Assembly (NCBI GenBank): GCA_964601575.1
Contig: CAZROA010000092.1
Location: 1 to 55,441, forward strand
Direction: 5' to 3'
Length of the DNA stretch: 55,441 nt
From: CAZKEG01 sp964601575
GTDB lineage: Bacteria; Desulfobacterota; Thermodesulfobacteria; Thermodesulfobacteriales; Thermodesulfatatoraceae
Shown here: positions 45,576 through 54,012 of the stretch, piece by piece
How positions within the stretch are numbered: the first letter of the stretch is position 1
How the letters are laid out: each line of letters begins with the position of its first letter
Translations under genes and position numbers: made by a program
The notes under the pieces: generated by a model
Told to the model about the DNA's origin: nothing
What the model saw: the letters and a program-made list of their open reading frames with translations, nothing else
The model's database searches: none

Positions 45576-46680
45576 AAAGATTACTAAATATTTTGGTAAA
45601 CAAAGGGTCTTAGATGATCTTTCTTTGACTGTGGAATCAGGAGAATTTCATGTCCTTTTAGGACCAAGCGGAGAAGGTAAAAGCACGCTTCTAAAGATTA
45701 TCGCTGGTTTGTTGAAGCCAGATAGTGGTAATATCTGGATTAATGGAAAAATAGTCAACGATCTTCCCCCTCAGGAAAGAAAGATAGGTTTTGTTTTCCA
45801 GGATTATGCTTTATTTCCCCATCTGACAGTTTATGAAAATGTAGCCTATGGTTTACAGGCTAGAGGTTTAAAGGGGAAAATAATAGAAAAAAAGGTAATG
45901 GAATATTTGGAATTGGTAAATCTAAAAGATTATAAAGATAAATATCCAGCCCAGTTAAGTGGTGGACAAAAGCAGAGAGTAGCTTTGGCCAGAGCATTAG
46001 TTGCAGAACCGCAAGTTTTACTTTTAGATGAACCCTTGAGTCATTTAGATGCTTGGCAAAGAGAACAATTGAGAGAAGAATTAAAACGCATTCAGAAAGA
46101 GACAGGTATAACTACTCTTTATGTAACTCATGATCAGATAGAAGCTATGATCCTTGCTGATAAAATTTCAGTTCTTCATCAGGGACGTATTGAACAAGTA
46201 GAAAGTCCAGAGGATATTTTTTATCGGCCTAAAACCCATTTTGTTGCTGCTTTTGTTGGTGCGACTAACATATTAAAAGGAAAAATAACCAAATGTAATA
46301 ATACTATGGCAGAATTTCTTGTTTTACAAAAAGAACTTACTCAACCTTTAGTTATCAAAGTAAAAAAATATCCGCTTTTTCAGCAGCAAAAGGAAGTTTC
46401 TCTATGCCTACATCCAGAAAAGATTAGTTTAAAAGAAAAGCCAGAAATGGAAAACAATTTTTTAAGTCGAATTTTGAATATTATCCCTCAGGGTACGTTG
46501 CTAAAAATTACCGTAGATATTTATGGATTAAGACTACAGGTCGTTATACCCAAAAATAATTTTAACTTCTCCTCTATTAGAGAACATGTTTGGGTATGTT
46601 TTCCGGCCGAGGCCCCTCACCCCCTTTGTGGTAAATGTCACCGCGCCCCAAAACACTTACGGACATGTCAGAAAAGTTGA
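45559..46680 (+). CDS. modC: Molybdate/tungstate ABC transporter ATP-binding protein
   Basis: The 373-residue ATPase has Walker A GPSGEGKST, the Q-loop VFQDYALFPHLTVYENVA, the signature LSGGQKQRVALARAL, Walker B VLLLDEPLSHLD and the switch His in THDQIEAM. A C-terminal TOBE-like oxyanion-sensing domain follows (about 240-355). The last 17 residues (after AEAPHPL) form a Cys/Arg/Lys-rich tail, CGKCHRAPKHLRTC and on, encoded by GC-rich DNA; it is not part of the usual fold and may mark the island junction. It overlaps modB by 17 bases. Confidence 0.92.
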   Translation: MSIILEKITKYFGKQRVLDDLSLTVESGEFHVLLGPSGEGKSTLLKIIAGLLKPDSGNIWINGKIVNDLPPQERKIGFVFQDYALFPHLTVYENVAYGLQARGLKGKIIEKKVMEYLELVNLKDYKDKYPAQLSGGQKQRVALARALVAEPQVLLLDEPLSHLDAWQREQLREELKRIQKETGITTLYVTHDQIEAMILADKISVLHQGRIEQVESPEDIFYRPKTHFVAAFVGATNILKGKITKCNNTMAEFLVLQKELTQPLVIKVKKYPLFQQQKEVSLCLHPEKISLKEKPEMENNFLSRILNIIPQGTLLKITVDIYGLRLQVVIPKNNFNFSSIREHVWVCFPAEAPHPLCGKCHRAPKHLRTCQKS

Positions 46681-46695
46681 TTTTACCTAGTTTTA

Positions 46696-48018
46696 CTAAC
46701 CTCTCTCCGCCAGTAATTCGCGTACTTTCTGACTTATACGAAGGACTTCGGCCCGGGCCTCGGCTTCGTCAAAGGTGACTATCCGACCTTCGCGTAGGAG
46801 AAAACGTCCGCCGACCATGACCTCTGAGACATCCCCGGCCTTGGCACTGTAGACCAGGAGCGAAAACGGATCATAGAGCGGAGTGAGATGCGGCTTTGAG
46901 AGGTCGAGCACGGCAAGGTCGGCGACATATCCTGGCTCAAGGCGTCCACATTCCTCGAACCCAAGGGCCTTGGCGCCGAGTTCCGTGGCCATGCGCAGGA
47001 CGTCTTTGGCCGGAAGCTTGGTGGGCTCAAGGGTCACGCCCTTTTGCACCAGAGCAGCGGTGCGCATCTCGGTGATGAGATCAAGGTCGTTGTTGCTGGC
47101 CGGCCCATCGGTACCAAGCCCTACCGTAACTCCGGCCTCAAGCAAGGCGGTCACCGGGGCGATGCCCGAAGCGAGTTTGAGATTGCTCTCCGGACAGTGG
47201 GCCACCTTGACCCCGTGTTTGGCAAAGAGGTCGATCTCGCCGTTGTCAAGCTCCACGGCGTGGGCCACCAGGAGGTTTTCGTCAAAGAGCCCGAGTTTTA
47301 AAAGGTGCTCCGGTGGACGGGCTCCGTAACGAGCCTTGATCACCGCCACCTCATCTTTATTTTCCGAAAGGTGGATATGGACCCGGGCCCCAAAACGGTC
47401 GGCGATGGCCTTGGCCTTTTTCAAGGTTTCCGGTGAGCAGGTATAGGTGGCGTGTGGACAGACCATAATCTTGATCCGGGGATGGCCTTCGAAGTCTTTA
47501 AGGAGTTCCTCGGTAAGGGCAAGGCCCTTTTCCAAAGGACCGTAACCCGGGGAGGGAAAATCAAAGAGCCCTTCGCCAAGGAGGGCCCGCCCTCCGGCCT
47601 CTTCCACCGCGCGGATGACCTCTGGCTCAAAGAGGTACATATCGGCAAAGATGGTTACTCCGGCGCGCAGCATCTCGGCGATGGCGAGCTTTGCCCCCCA
47701 GTAGACCCATTCGCGCTTAAGGTGCTTTTCCACTGGAAAGATGTAGTTTTCAAGCCAGGTCATCAGGGGGAGATCGTCGGCCAGCCCCCGGAAGATGGTC
47801 ATAGAGGCGTGGGTGTGGGCGTTCACCAGGCCGGGAAAGATGAGTCCATGGGGGAAATCGAAGCGCTCAGCCTGGGGATAGGCGGCCAGGATTTCTTCGC
47901 GCGGCCCTATGGCCTTGATCTTTTCCCCCTCGATCACCAAGGCTCCGTCAAAAAGGGGCTCGGCATCCCAGGCCTTCAAGATGACTTGGGCGGTAAGGAT
48001 TTTCATCTCCGAGGCCAT
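46696..48018 (-). CDS. mtaD: 5-methylthioadenosine/S-adenosylhomocysteine deaminase
   Basis: This amidohydrolase deaminates MTA or SAH, recycling methionine and adenosine by-products. The metal site HTH (His68 and His70, VNAHTHASM) is present, along with the later PHATYTCSPE, HIHLSENKDE, and GLGTDGPASNN. At 440 residues it is complete. AAGGAGGGAG lies before the ATG. The spacer to the converging modC is 15 bases. Its GC-rich codons mark return to the backbone. Confidence 0.92.
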   Translation of the reverse strand: MASEMKILTAQVILKAWDAEPLFDGALVIEGEKIKAIGPREEILAAYPQAERFDFPHGLIFPGLVNAHTHASMTIFRGLADDLPLMTWLENYIFPVEKHLKREWVYWGAKLAIAEMLRAGVTIFADMYLFEPEVIRAVEEAGGRALLGEGLFDFPSPGYGPLEKGLALTEELLKDFEGHPRIKIMVCPHATYTCSPETLKKAKAIADRFGARVHIHLSENKDEVAVIKARYGARPPEHLLKLGLFDENLLVAHAVELDNGEIDLFAKHGVKVAHCPESNLKLASGIAPVTALLEAGVTVGLGTDGPASNNDLDLITEMRTAALVQKGVTLEPTKLPAKDVLRMATELGAKALGFEECGRLEPGYVADLAVLDLSKPHLTPLYDPFSLLVYSAKAGDVSEVMVGGRFLLREGRIVTFDEAEARAEVLRISQKVRELLAERG

Positions 48019-48079
48019 GGCTCCCTCCTTGGCAGAAAGGACTTGCCAAATCTAACCATACCTTTTACTCGAAACAAGC

Positions 48080-48946
48080 ATGTTGTGGTTCCCCTTGGCC
48101 CTGAGCACGGCCTTTTTTACCGCAGCCGGCGACGCGCTGACCAAGCTCTACCTGCGCCCACTTGGCACTTATAAAATGGCGGTAGGGCGGGTGTTGGCCC
48201 CTATCTTCTTCCTGCTCCCTTTATTACTGGTTCAGAAGTGGCCCCATCTTGATCATACCTTCTGGAGGACCGTGGCTATACTTTTACCCCTGGAGACCAC
48301 CGCCCTTCTCTGCTACATGGAGGCCTTGCGGGTCTCACCTCTTTCGCTTACCGTGCCTTTTCTGGCCTTCACCCCGGCCTTTATGATCCTTACCGGGGCG
48401 GTTATCCTCGACGAAAGACTGAGTTTACAAGGCATTTTGGGTATCTTTCTCATCGTTCTCGGAAGCTACAGCCTACACCTTAAGAGCTTGCGCGCCGGGT
48501 GGTTGGCGCCGCTCGCCGCCATCTTTCGGGAACGGGGCTCGGTATTCATGCTGATCGTGGCCTTTCTCTACGCCATCACCTCGGTCCTGGGTAAACTAGC
48601 GGTCAAGCACTCGAATCCCTTATTTTTTGCCAGTTTTTACTTTATTGTCCACGGAATCTTTGCCAGTCTGGTCCTCTCCCTCCTTTTTCGGGCCCATCCC
48701 TGGCGGGTGGTCCGGGAGAGCCCTAAAGGGGTCTTTTGGGTGGGGCTTACCCAGACGGCCATGGTCATCACCCACATGTGGGCCATAAGCCTTGCCCCGG
48801 CGGCCTACATGATTGCCGTAAAAAGACTTAGCGTGCTCTTTGGCGTGCTCTTGGGCGGGATATTCTTTAAGGAAGAAGATCTCTTGAGTCGGCTCTTTGG
48901 GGCAAGCCTCATGGTAGCCGGGGTCTTTCTTATCGCCCTTTCTTAG
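48080..48946 (+). CDS. EamA/DMT family transporter
   Basis: This 288-residue protein has about ten hydrophobic helices in two EamA repeats (about 1-135 and 150-288), as in drug/metabolite transporters. Typical segments are SPLSLTVPFLAFTPAFMILTGAVILDERLS and the repeat-2 match AAYMIAVKRLSVLFGVLLGGIFFKEE. The substrate is unknown. It is divergent from mtaD. Confidence 0.88.
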   Translation: MLWFPLALSTAFFTAAGDALTKLYLRPLGTYKMAVGRVLAPIFFLLPLLLVQKWPHLDHTFWRTVAILLPLETTALLCYMEALRVSPLSLTVPFLAFTPAFMILTGAVILDERLSLQGILGIFLIVLGSYSLHLKSLRAGWLAPLAAIFRERGSVFMLIVAFLYAITSVLGKLAVKHSNPLFFASFYFIVHGIFASLVLSLLFRAHPWRVVRESPKGVFWVGLTQTAMVITHMWAISLAPAAYMIAVKRLSVLFGVLLGGIFFKEEDLLSRLFGASLMVAGVFLIALS

Positions 48947-49102
48947 AAGTAAGTGAACTCCTCGGCCTTTCTCGAGTTTTTGAGATATAGCCAGGACCTT
49001 CCCGTCTAAAAATTTTGAACCGTGAAAGTACCAATAATTATCGGATTATTTATCGAAATTAACAATTTGAATTATTTAAATATTCGATATACACGAAAGG
49101 AG

Positions 49103-52100
49103 ATGAAACGACGCCAGTTTTTAAAGATAGCCGGGTTGTTTTGCCTGATCGGGTCTTCTTTTCCACTGGCTGATGCCTTAGGGGAGAGACCCTTTCGACC
49201 GGTTCTCATTTGGGACCCGAGGCGTTGTATAGGGTGTCGGGCCTGTATGGCTGCCTGCCAGATGAAGCGTGATTCTTCCCCGGAGACCAATGTCCTTTGG
49301 GTGCATTCCGTAGCCAAGGGTCGTTTCCCTGAAGCGCATGTAGATTTTCGCCAAGAAATATGCCGTGAATGCACCGAAGCACCGTGTCTTGCGGCCTGCC
49401 GGCATAAGGCCCTTCGGCGGACACCGGAGGGCGTGATCCTCGTGGATCAAGAACGTTGTATAGGAGAGGGGCGCTGTGTCGCGGCCTGTCCGGAGAAGGG
49501 CCTAATACTTGCCGAGGGGAAGGCGCAAAAGTGCGACCTGTGTCTTGACCTAGTGCGCAGGGGAGAGCTTCCGAGGTGTGTAGCGGTCTGTCCCAGCGGA
49601 GCCCTGATCTACGGTGACCTTCATCAGCCCGAGGGGCCATTAGCCGTCATCCTTGCGGCCCATCCTGAACTTAGGCAGGCGCTTTCAAAGTACTCAAAAG
49701 TGGATTTTACCGTAGGATCTTTTGGAAAGCCCTATCTTCGTCCCCGGGCCCAAAGGGTGTGTCTTCTCCAAGAGGACGCGCGCTTAGTCTATACCGTGTG
49801 CTTGGCCTGTAATGCCCGGTGCGGCCTTAGGGTGTGGGTTCGTGGGGAGGAAATCGTACGGGTGGAAGGGAACCCCTACCACCCCTATAATCGCGCTGGA
49901 AGGTCCATTCCATATAAAACTCCTCTTAAAGAATCCCTCCTTGAGACCGGCGGAATCTGTGCCAAGCCCCTTTTTGACCGCGATTATTTAAACAATCCCT
50001 ACCGTCTTCGGATGCCGCTTAAACGCAACGGCCCCCGCGGTTCTGGAAAGTTCGTGCCTATTTCCTGGGAGCAACTCATCCGCGAGGTGGCTGAAGGCGG
50101 TAGACTCTTTGCCCATCTAGGTGATGAGCGGCATTATCCCGGGCTTAAGGAGGTGCTCTCTGACGAGCCCCTTGATCCTGAGGCCCCGGAGCTAGGGCCG
50201 CGGCGCAATCAGCTTGTGTGGATCACTGGTCGTTCTCAAGGCGGGCGTAAGCACTTTATCAAACGCTTCGTCCAGCAGGCTGTAGGCTCGATAAATTACA
50301 TCGGGCATACCGATATCTGCGGGCTGGGTTTTCGGATGGGAAACTTTGCCTTCTCCGACGGCAGAGAGGTGGAGTTCAAGGCCGATCTCTGGGAAGCAAA
50401 GTATATTATTGTCTTCGGGGCCAACCTTTACGCCGCCCTTCAGCCAGGGCCTACCACGGCAGGGAGTATACTGGCCGAACGAGCGGCTGCCGGAGAGGTA
50501 AAGTTCGTGATCATCGACCCCCGAGCGCATGAGGCCACCGCCGGAGCGGCAGAATGGGTTCCGGTGAGGCCAGGGAAGGACGGGGCCTTGGCCCTTGGGC
50601 TCCTGCGTGTCTTGCTTGAAGAAGGACTCTTTGATGGCGAATTTCTGGCCATCCCGAATCTCAAGGCGGCCAAGGAGAAGGGACGAAACGTCTTTACCAA
50701 CGCTACTCATCTGGTGATCGTCGATGGCCAGAAAGCCGGGCGGTTTTTGAGGACAAAAGACGTTCCTGAGCTTTCTGGAGACCCGGAAGCTCCGGTGGTC
50801 GTAGGAGAAGGAGGCCAACTTTTTTCGGCAGAAGAAGTCTCCTCGGCAAAGCTCTCCTGGCAGGGTAAGGTGGCTGGCCTCCAAGTAAAGACCGCCTTTT
50901 TGCTCTTTAAGGAGTCTGTTTTGGCCCATGAGCTCTCTTTCTACGCCAAGGAAAGCGGGGTGTCGGCAGAAACGATAAGGCGGCTGGCCCGCGAATTTGC
51001 CAGACATGCCCCAAAGAGTGCGGCCTTTGCTTATCACGGTGGTGGCAATTACGTAGGTGGGGCCTATGCCAGCTATGCCATCGCCTTGCTGAATGCACTT
51101 GTTGGAAACGTGAATCGTAAGGGTGGTTATCTCTGCCCCGGGGGTGGGGCGGCCAAGTGGCAGACCGGCCTTTACGACCTCCAAGAGTTTCCCGGTACCC
51201 AAAGGCCCTGCGGAGTAAAAATCTCTCGGGAAAAGGCGGCCTACGAAAAGACGACCGAATTTAAGAAAAGAGGCTATCCCTCAAGACTTCCCTGGTTCCC
51301 CTTCACCAAAGGTGGGCTTTCGGTCTCGGCGCTTTCCGGCATCGACCAGGCTTACCCGTACCCGATCAAGATCCTCTTCACCTATTTTTACAATCCGATC
51401 TATACCGTCCCCGGTGGGCATCGCTTTATAAAGACCCTAAAAGATCAGCAAAAGATACCGCTTCACGTCTCCATTGACGTCACCGTAAACGAAACCAATC
51501 TCTATGCCGACTACATCGTGCCGGACGTGACCTATCTCGAAGGGCAGTATGGCTTCCTTACTCCCCATGCCCCGGCGCAGAAATTTACCGCCGTACGCAC
51601 CCCAGTGGTGAACCCGAAGACCGAGCGCACTAAGGATGGCCGGCCCTTTTGTCTTGAGACCTTTTTGATTGACCTTGCGATGTATTTAGGGCTCCCTGGC
51701 TTTGGTCCCAAGGCCATTCCGGGAAGAGGTAGGCTCTTACCGCTCCTTAAGGCTGAAGATTATTATCTGCGGGGGATGGCTAACCTGGCCCAAAACGCCA
51801 AAGTACCCATGGCTTCCGAAGATGAAGGCCTCTTTGTCGAGCAAAACTATCCGGTGGCTGCTCATCGCAGACTACTCACCCCAGAAGAATGGCGGCGGGT
51901 GTGTACGGTGCTCGCCCGGGGTGGGGTTTTTTACCCCAATGAAGCGGCCTTTGAGGCACAGGGCAATCTCAAGAAGGGTATTCCTAAAGTCTGCTTATGG
52001 AACGAGAAACTGGCCAGGAGTGTCAACAGCCTTACTGGACGCCGCTTTTGGGGCACGGTGCGTTATGAAGTAGCTCGAAATCTCGCTGGTAGCCGTATTG

Positions 52101-52603
52101 ACGAACTAGACGCCGATTATCCCTTGGTCCTGATAAGCCACAAGACGGCGCTCCATACCCAATCTCGTACCATCTGTTATCGTCAGGCCTTAGTTTACGA
52201 AGGGGAGCCGAGGCTCCTGGTAAATCTCCGGGACGCTGAGGTCCTTGGTCTTTTTGACGGGGACTTGGTGCGTCTTTCTTCCCGCTCTTTTCCCAAAGGG
52301 GTAAAGGTGCGGGTCAAGATCTCCCCGTTGGTGCGGCCTGGGTGCGTGGCTTATCCCTTTCACTACGGGCATACCCAGCATGGGGCCTCGGTTCTGGAGG
52401 TTCCTGGTGGGGAAAAGGCCTTTCTGGGTGGCCGAGGGCTCTTTTTCGGGGTAAGGCTTAGGCCTGATCCTTCCCGGGGGATAGGGATAAACCCTAATCT
52501 TTTGAGCCGGCTTGATGAAAGCTTGTTTAACCTACCCCTTGTCGATCCCTTGGGCGGTATCCCGGACTTTAGTAGCACCCAGGTAAGGATAGAGAAGATT
52601 TGA
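49103..52603 (+). CDS. Molybdopterin oxidoreductase with fused N-terminal ferredoxin subunit
   Basis: This 1166-residue chain begins with a Tat-type signal (MKRRQFLKIAG, with arginines 3 and 4). A four-cluster iron-sulfur domain like TtrB/PsrB follows (cysteines 42/45/48/52, 87/90/95/99, 119/125/129 and 144/147/159/163). From about residue 230 a complete catalytic domain of the DMSO-reductase/tetrathionate-polysulfide type follows, with cluster cysteines 233, 236, 240 and 286 and the probable Mo/W ligand Cys406 (HTDICGLGF). In the third motif Glu122 replaces the expected cysteine (CIGEGRCVAACP). These subunits are normally separate genes. No NrfD/PsrC-type anchor gene is adjacent. The ATG at 49103 is chosen for the Tat motif although AAAGGAG abuts it with no spacer; an upstream GTG at 49022 is unsupported. 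Substrate is probably a sulfur, selenium or arsenic compound. Confidence 0.85.
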   Translation: MKRRQFLKIAGLFCLIGSSFPLADALGERPFRPVLIWDPRRCIGCRACMAACQMKRDSSPETNVLWVHSVAKGRFPEAHVDFRQEICRECTEAPCLAACRHKALRRTPEGVILVDQERCIGEGRCVAACPEKGLILAEGKAQKCDLCLDLVRRGELPRCVAVCPSGALIYGDLHQPEGPLAVILAAHPELRQALSKYSKVDFTVGSFGKPYLRPRAQRVCLLQEDARLVYTVCLACNARCGLRVWVRGEEIVRVEGNPYHPYNRAGRSIPYKTPLKESLLETGGICAKPLFDRDYLNNPYRLRMPLKRNGPRGSGKFVPISWEQLIREVAEGGRLFAHLGDERHYPGLKEVLSDEPLDPEAPELGPRRNQLVWITGRSQGGRKHFIKRFVQQAVGSINYIGHTDICGLGFRMGNFAFSDGREVEFKADLWEAKYIIVFGANLYAALQPGPTTAGSILAERAAAGEVKFVIIDPRAHEATAGAAEWVPVRPGKDGALALGLLRVLLEEGLFDGEFLAIPNLKAAKEKGRNVFTNATHLVIVDGQKAGRFLRTKDVPELSGDPEAPVVVGEGGQLFSAEEVSSAKLSWQGKVAGLQVKTAFLLFKESVLAHELSFYAKESGVSAETIRRLAREFARHAPKSAAFAYHGGGNYVGGAYASYAIALLNALVGNVNRKGGYLCPGGGAAKWQTGLYDLQEFPGTQRPCGVKISREKAAYEKTTEFKKRGYPSRLPWFPFTKGGLSVSALSGIDQAYPYPIKILFTYFYNPIYTVPGGHRFIKTLKDQQKIPLHVSIDVTVNETNLYADYIVPDVTYLEGQYGFLTPHAPAQKFTAVRTPVVNPKTERTKDGRPFCLETFLIDLAMYLGLPGFGPKAIPGRGRLLPLLKAEDYYLRGMANLAQNAKVPMASEDEGLFVEQNYPVAAHRRLLTPEEWRRVCTVLARGGVFYPNEAAFEAQGNLKKGIPKVCLWNEKLARSVNSLTGRRFWGTVRYEVARNLAGSRIDELDADYPLVLISHKTALHTQSRTICYRQALVYEGEPRLLVNLRDAEVLGLFDGDLVRLSSRSFPKGVKVRVKISPLVRPGCVAYPFHYGHTQHGASVLEVPGGEKAFLGGRGLFFGVRLRPDPSRGIGINPNLLSRLDESLFNLPLVDPLGGIPDFSSTQVRIEKI

Positions 52604-52620
52604 CCAAAGCGAAGGTCAAA
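52599..52620. terminator. Possible bidirectional hairpin between converging genes
   Basis: TTTGACC (52599-52605) and GGTCAAA (52614-52620) form a perfect seven-base-pair stem around an eight-base loop, and the molybdoenzyme stop codon lies within the stem. No strong T-run follows on either strand, so termination is uncertain. Confidence 0.35.
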
Positions 52621-52623
52621 CAC

Positions 52624-53886
52624 TTAAGATTCTAAGAAAGCCGGGCTTAAAGCAAAGTCCCAGATGGGCCGGAAAAAGACTACGGTTTTGTCGATTTCTA
52701 AAGAGGCCTTGAGGTTTTGGTTAATGACAAAGGCCTGACTAGGCTGATATTTACGGATAAAACTCCTTAAGGCCCGAGATATTTTAGGAGCCCTGAATTT
52801 TTGAAACTTGACTTCTATTGGGATTATTTCTCTGACAAAATTTACGACAAAGTCGACTTCGGCTCCCTCTTTGGTGCGCCAGAAGTGGATAGAGGCTCCG
52901 GTATAACGGAGTTTTTCGCACAAGATATTGAATACCAGGTTTTCAAAGACGAAGCCCCTTTCCTGGGGGTGTTCCAATTGGCCGAAAAGCCCCACCGCGT
53001 AGTTACGAAGCCCAAGGTCGTAAAAATAACAGACCGGAGCCCGGCTGATTTCTTTACGAATGTTTCTAAAAAACGGGGTTATACGCCTGAGAATAAAGGT
53101 CTTTTCGGCATACCAAAGATAATTTTTGCTGGTAGCCAGGGAAAGCCCCAAGGTATTAGAAAGTTCGGAATAATTAATGAGAGAGCCTATTTGAGCGGCT
53201 AGGAGACGGATCAAGTCTCTAAAGATTCCTACTCGGTCGGACCTAATTAAATAAGAAACATCTCTTTCGAGATAACCGTTAAAGATTTCACCTATGGTCC
53301 ATCTTTTTTCCTGCTGTGTGGTAGCCGTAATTACCCTGGGATAGCCACCGAAATTCAGATATTCTTGCAACAAAGCCGCTGCTTCATCTGGATGTAATTC
53401 GCAAAAAAGGGATAAGCGCCCCTCATAACGATAACCGGTGCGGTAATTTAGAAATTCTTCCAGAGATACCGGGTTCAACTCAAAGAGTCTTTTTCGTCCC
53501 ACCAGGGATTCGTGGATCTTTTCCTTTAGTTCCAAACTACCCGAGCCGGAAACGATAAATTTATAGGGCAACCTTCGATCATAAAGTCCTTTTAGAAATA
53601 GCCCGGCATTTTCCCGACGTTGGATCTCGTCGATGAAGACAAAACCCTTTTCCTGGCCGAATTCGAGTTCCAGTTTCTTCAGAAAGGTTTCTTGGGAAGA
53701 AAAAAGAGGCCAATCTTTCTCAAAATCAAGGCTGAGAAAGAGGGTTTTATGGCCTTGTTTCTCGAGACATTCTTGTAAATGGAGCATAAGCGTGGTCTTC
53801 CCCACCTGGCGCGGGCCTACGAGAAGAGAGATTTCCGGCGCCTGAAGGTGGGCCTTCAATTCCTCGAAGAGTTTACGTCGAATCAT
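52624..53886 (-). CDS. AAA ATPase with DUF4143 domain
   Basis: This 420-residue protein has an N-terminal AAA_14 domain with Walker A GPRQVGKTT (24-32), Walker B VFIDEIQ and sensor VSGSGSLEL. A winged helix and C-terminal DUF4143 domain follow, with EGAEVDFVV...IPIEVKF resembling a PD-(D/E)XK nuclease core. Such genes are frequent in archaea and thermophiles, and some behave like selfish or defence-related loci. The function is unknown. It is a lone gene converging on the molybdoenzyme; the flanking sequence upstream is AT-rich. Confidence 0.85.
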   Translation of the reverse strand: MIRRKLFEELKAHLQAPEISLLVGPRQVGKTTLMLHLQECLEKQGHKTLFLSLDFEKDWPLFSSQETFLKKLELEFGQEKGFVFIDEIQRRENAGLFLKGLYDRRLPYKFIVSGSGSLELKEKIHESLVGRKRLFELNPVSLEEFLNYRTGYRYEGRLSLFCELHPDEAAALLQEYLNFGGYPRVITATTQQEKRWTIGEIFNGYLERDVSYLIRSDRVGIFRDLIRLLAAQIGSLINYSELSNTLGLSLATSKNYLWYAEKTFILRRITPFFRNIRKEISRAPVCYFYDLGLRNYAVGLFGQLEHPQERGFVFENLVFNILCEKLRYTGASIHFWRTKEGAEVDFVVNFVREIIPIEVKFQKFRAPKISRALRSFIRKYQPSQAFVINQNLKASLEIDKTVVFFRPIWDFALSPAFLES

Positions 53887-54012
53887 AGCTATAAAAATAG
53901 CCCGAGTAATTTAAAAGTAAATATTTGAATTAATCGGACCAAAAATCCAATTTTGAGTGCTTGCCTATCTTAGGTACTTTTTGTTTTCTTAGTACGACAA
54001 AGGAGATATGAA

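Larger units (their letters stand above)
41650..46620. other. AT-rich island encoding an extended molybdate/tungstate uptake operon
   Basis: Base composition drops abruptly after the ilvC terminator and returns to backbone level near 46600, inside the last codons of modC. The five genes use A/T-ending codons (TTA, ATA, AAA, GAT) in contrast to the GCC/CTC/AAG preference on both sides. They form one tight plus-strand operon. I see no integrase, tRNA junction or flanking direct repeats, so this is a transferred operon rather than a recognisable mobile element. Confidence 0.75.

Noticed and set aside
48956..48978. AACTC/GAGTT hairpin followed by T-rich sequence after the EamA gene
   Set aside because: The stem is only five base pairs with a long loop, too weak to call a terminator.
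49085..49091. Possible ModE half-site CGATATA before the molybdoenzyme
   Set aside because: No matching second half at the right distance; seven bases in AT-rich DNA occur by chance.
53887..54012. Possible cobalamin riboswitch upstream of cbiC
   Set aside because: The spacer is only 126 bases and lacks the conserved B12-box sequence; only short AT-rich repeats (TCTTAGGTAC and TCTTAGTAC) are seen.
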